From: Photobacterium aquae
GTDB taxonomy: Bacteria > Pseudomonadota > Gammaproteobacteria > Enterobacterales > Vibrionaceae
NCBI RefSeq assembly: GCF_001029445.1
Contig: NZ_LDOT01000011.1
Location: forward strand, 62,001 to 126,000
DNA length: 64,000 nt
Reading direction: 5' to 3'
The notes below the pieces were generated by a model. That model was given only the letters and a program-made list of their open reading frames with translations. It ran no database searches and had not been told where the DNA came from. Every line of letters begins with the position of its first letter. Position 1 is the stretch's first letter. Both the position numbers and the translations under genes were made by a program. Below are positions 63,574-64,000 of this stretch, in pieces.

Positions 63574-64000
63574 AGGCGGTTTGCAGGGCCGGTTTGGTTT
63601 TGCTGCGTTTGGCCAGCCAGTAGTGCGAGGCGCTGAGTCGGCCTCCACCTTGAATCAGTAAGGTGAGGTAGAGCATGGCATAGAGGAACATTGGCTCGGC
63701 GCTGGTCCAGCCTGTCGTGGTGCTGGTGGTATAGGTGGCCACTGTCATGGTAAGCAGCAGGATCAGGGCGAACAGGCGGGTTAGCATACCTGCCAAAATG
63801 GCCAGTGAAGCCATGATTTCGATGAGTATAACGATGACAAGGCTGGCGCTCGTGCCGATACCGAGCGGGTCGGCAAAGGTCGGGGCCAGATCACCGAACT
63901 GGAAAATTTTGCCGATGCCGTGGGCCAGCATCGCACCGCCGGTTGCCAGGCGTAGTAACAGAAGCAGGATATCATCGAGACGGTGGGCATTGTTGCGGCC
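63572..64000 (-). CDS. DoxX-family membrane protein (5' end outside window)
   Basis: The frame stays open to the window edge, so the start is beyond 64000; 142 residues are visible. DoxX features: LLRLATGGAMLAHGIGKIF, followed by three more hydrophobic segments (VIVILIEIMASLAILAGML, LFALILLLTMTVATY, PMFLYAMLYLTLLIQGGGRLS; each under 22 residues) and a basic C-terminus. An internal ATG at 63931 would cut off the first helix and is unlikely to be the start. DoxX proteins are four-helix membrane proteins, some linked to redox or thiosulfate metabolism; the role here is unknown. Confidence 0.85.
   Translation of the reverse strand, partial: GRNNAHRLDDILLLLLRLATGGAMLAHGIGKIFQFGDLAPTFADPLGIGTSASLVIVILIEIMASLAILAGMLTRLFALILLLTMTVATYTTSTTTGWTSAEPMFLYAMLYLTLLIQGGGRLSASHYWLAKRSKTKPALQTA

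Overview
The window is a gene-dense, syntenic housekeeping stretch of a gammaproteobacterial chromosome. It most resembles the family Vibrionaceae. Reasons: the mla-ibaG-murA, degS/degQ, rplM-rpsI-petABC-sspAB, dolP-diaA-yraN-lpoA-rsmI and pilABCD/nadC/ampD/pdhR blocks occur in vibrio-like order; a dciA gene lies next to secA where enterobacteria have secM; and the proteins are close to, but distinct from, their E. coli counterparts. Base composition looks close to 50% GC, which would fit a higher-GC Photobacterium or a relative. The genus is a guess.

Layout. 1-3.3 kb (+): end of the mla phospholipid-transport operon, ibaG and murA. 3.4-7.4 kb (-): a glycosyltransferase family 25 gene, degS, degQ (with a sigma-E-like promoter) and zapG. 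7.7-14.1 kb (+): zapE, rplM-rpsI, petABC and sspAB. 14.2-17.5 kb (-): dolP, diaA, yraN and lpoA. 17.6-35.9 kb (+): rsmI, the RNase P RNA, the complete dcw division and cell-wall cluster from rsmH to ftsZ, then lpxC. dciA (-) and secA-mutT (+) follow. 40.1-47.3 kb (-): yacG, zapD, coaE, pilD, pilC, pilB, pilA and nadC. 47.5-55.4 kb (+): ampD, pdhR, aceE, aceF and lpdA. Last come aphA and a chemoreceptor (-), a patatin/beta-barrel protein and acnB (+), and a DoxX gene (-) cut by the window edge.

How the genes work together. Most of the window builds and guards the envelope. murA to murG and mraY make lipid II. ftsL, ftsI, ftsW, ftsQ, ftsA, ftsZ, zapD, zapE and zapG build and constrict the septum. 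lpoA activates a peptidoglycan synthase, ampD recycles muropeptides, and lpxC starts lipid A synthesis. mla, dolP, degS and degQ maintain the outer membrane. A second theme is central and respiratory metabolism: the pyruvate dehydrogenase operon with its PdhR operator, aconitase B and the bc1 complex. The type IV pilus block makes a surface fibre.

No insertion sequence, prophage, CRISPR array, tRNA or rRNA was seen. The most unusual points are regulatory or concern absences: no mraZ, ddlB or secM at their usual enterobacterial positions, a probable long untranslated leader before secA, a structured leader before rplM, a sigma-E-like promoter before degQ, a self-contained GT25 gene, and an inverted repeat with a third copy behind the chemoreceptor gene. 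I found no clear previously undescribed system. All promoters, leaders and terminators were read by eye.
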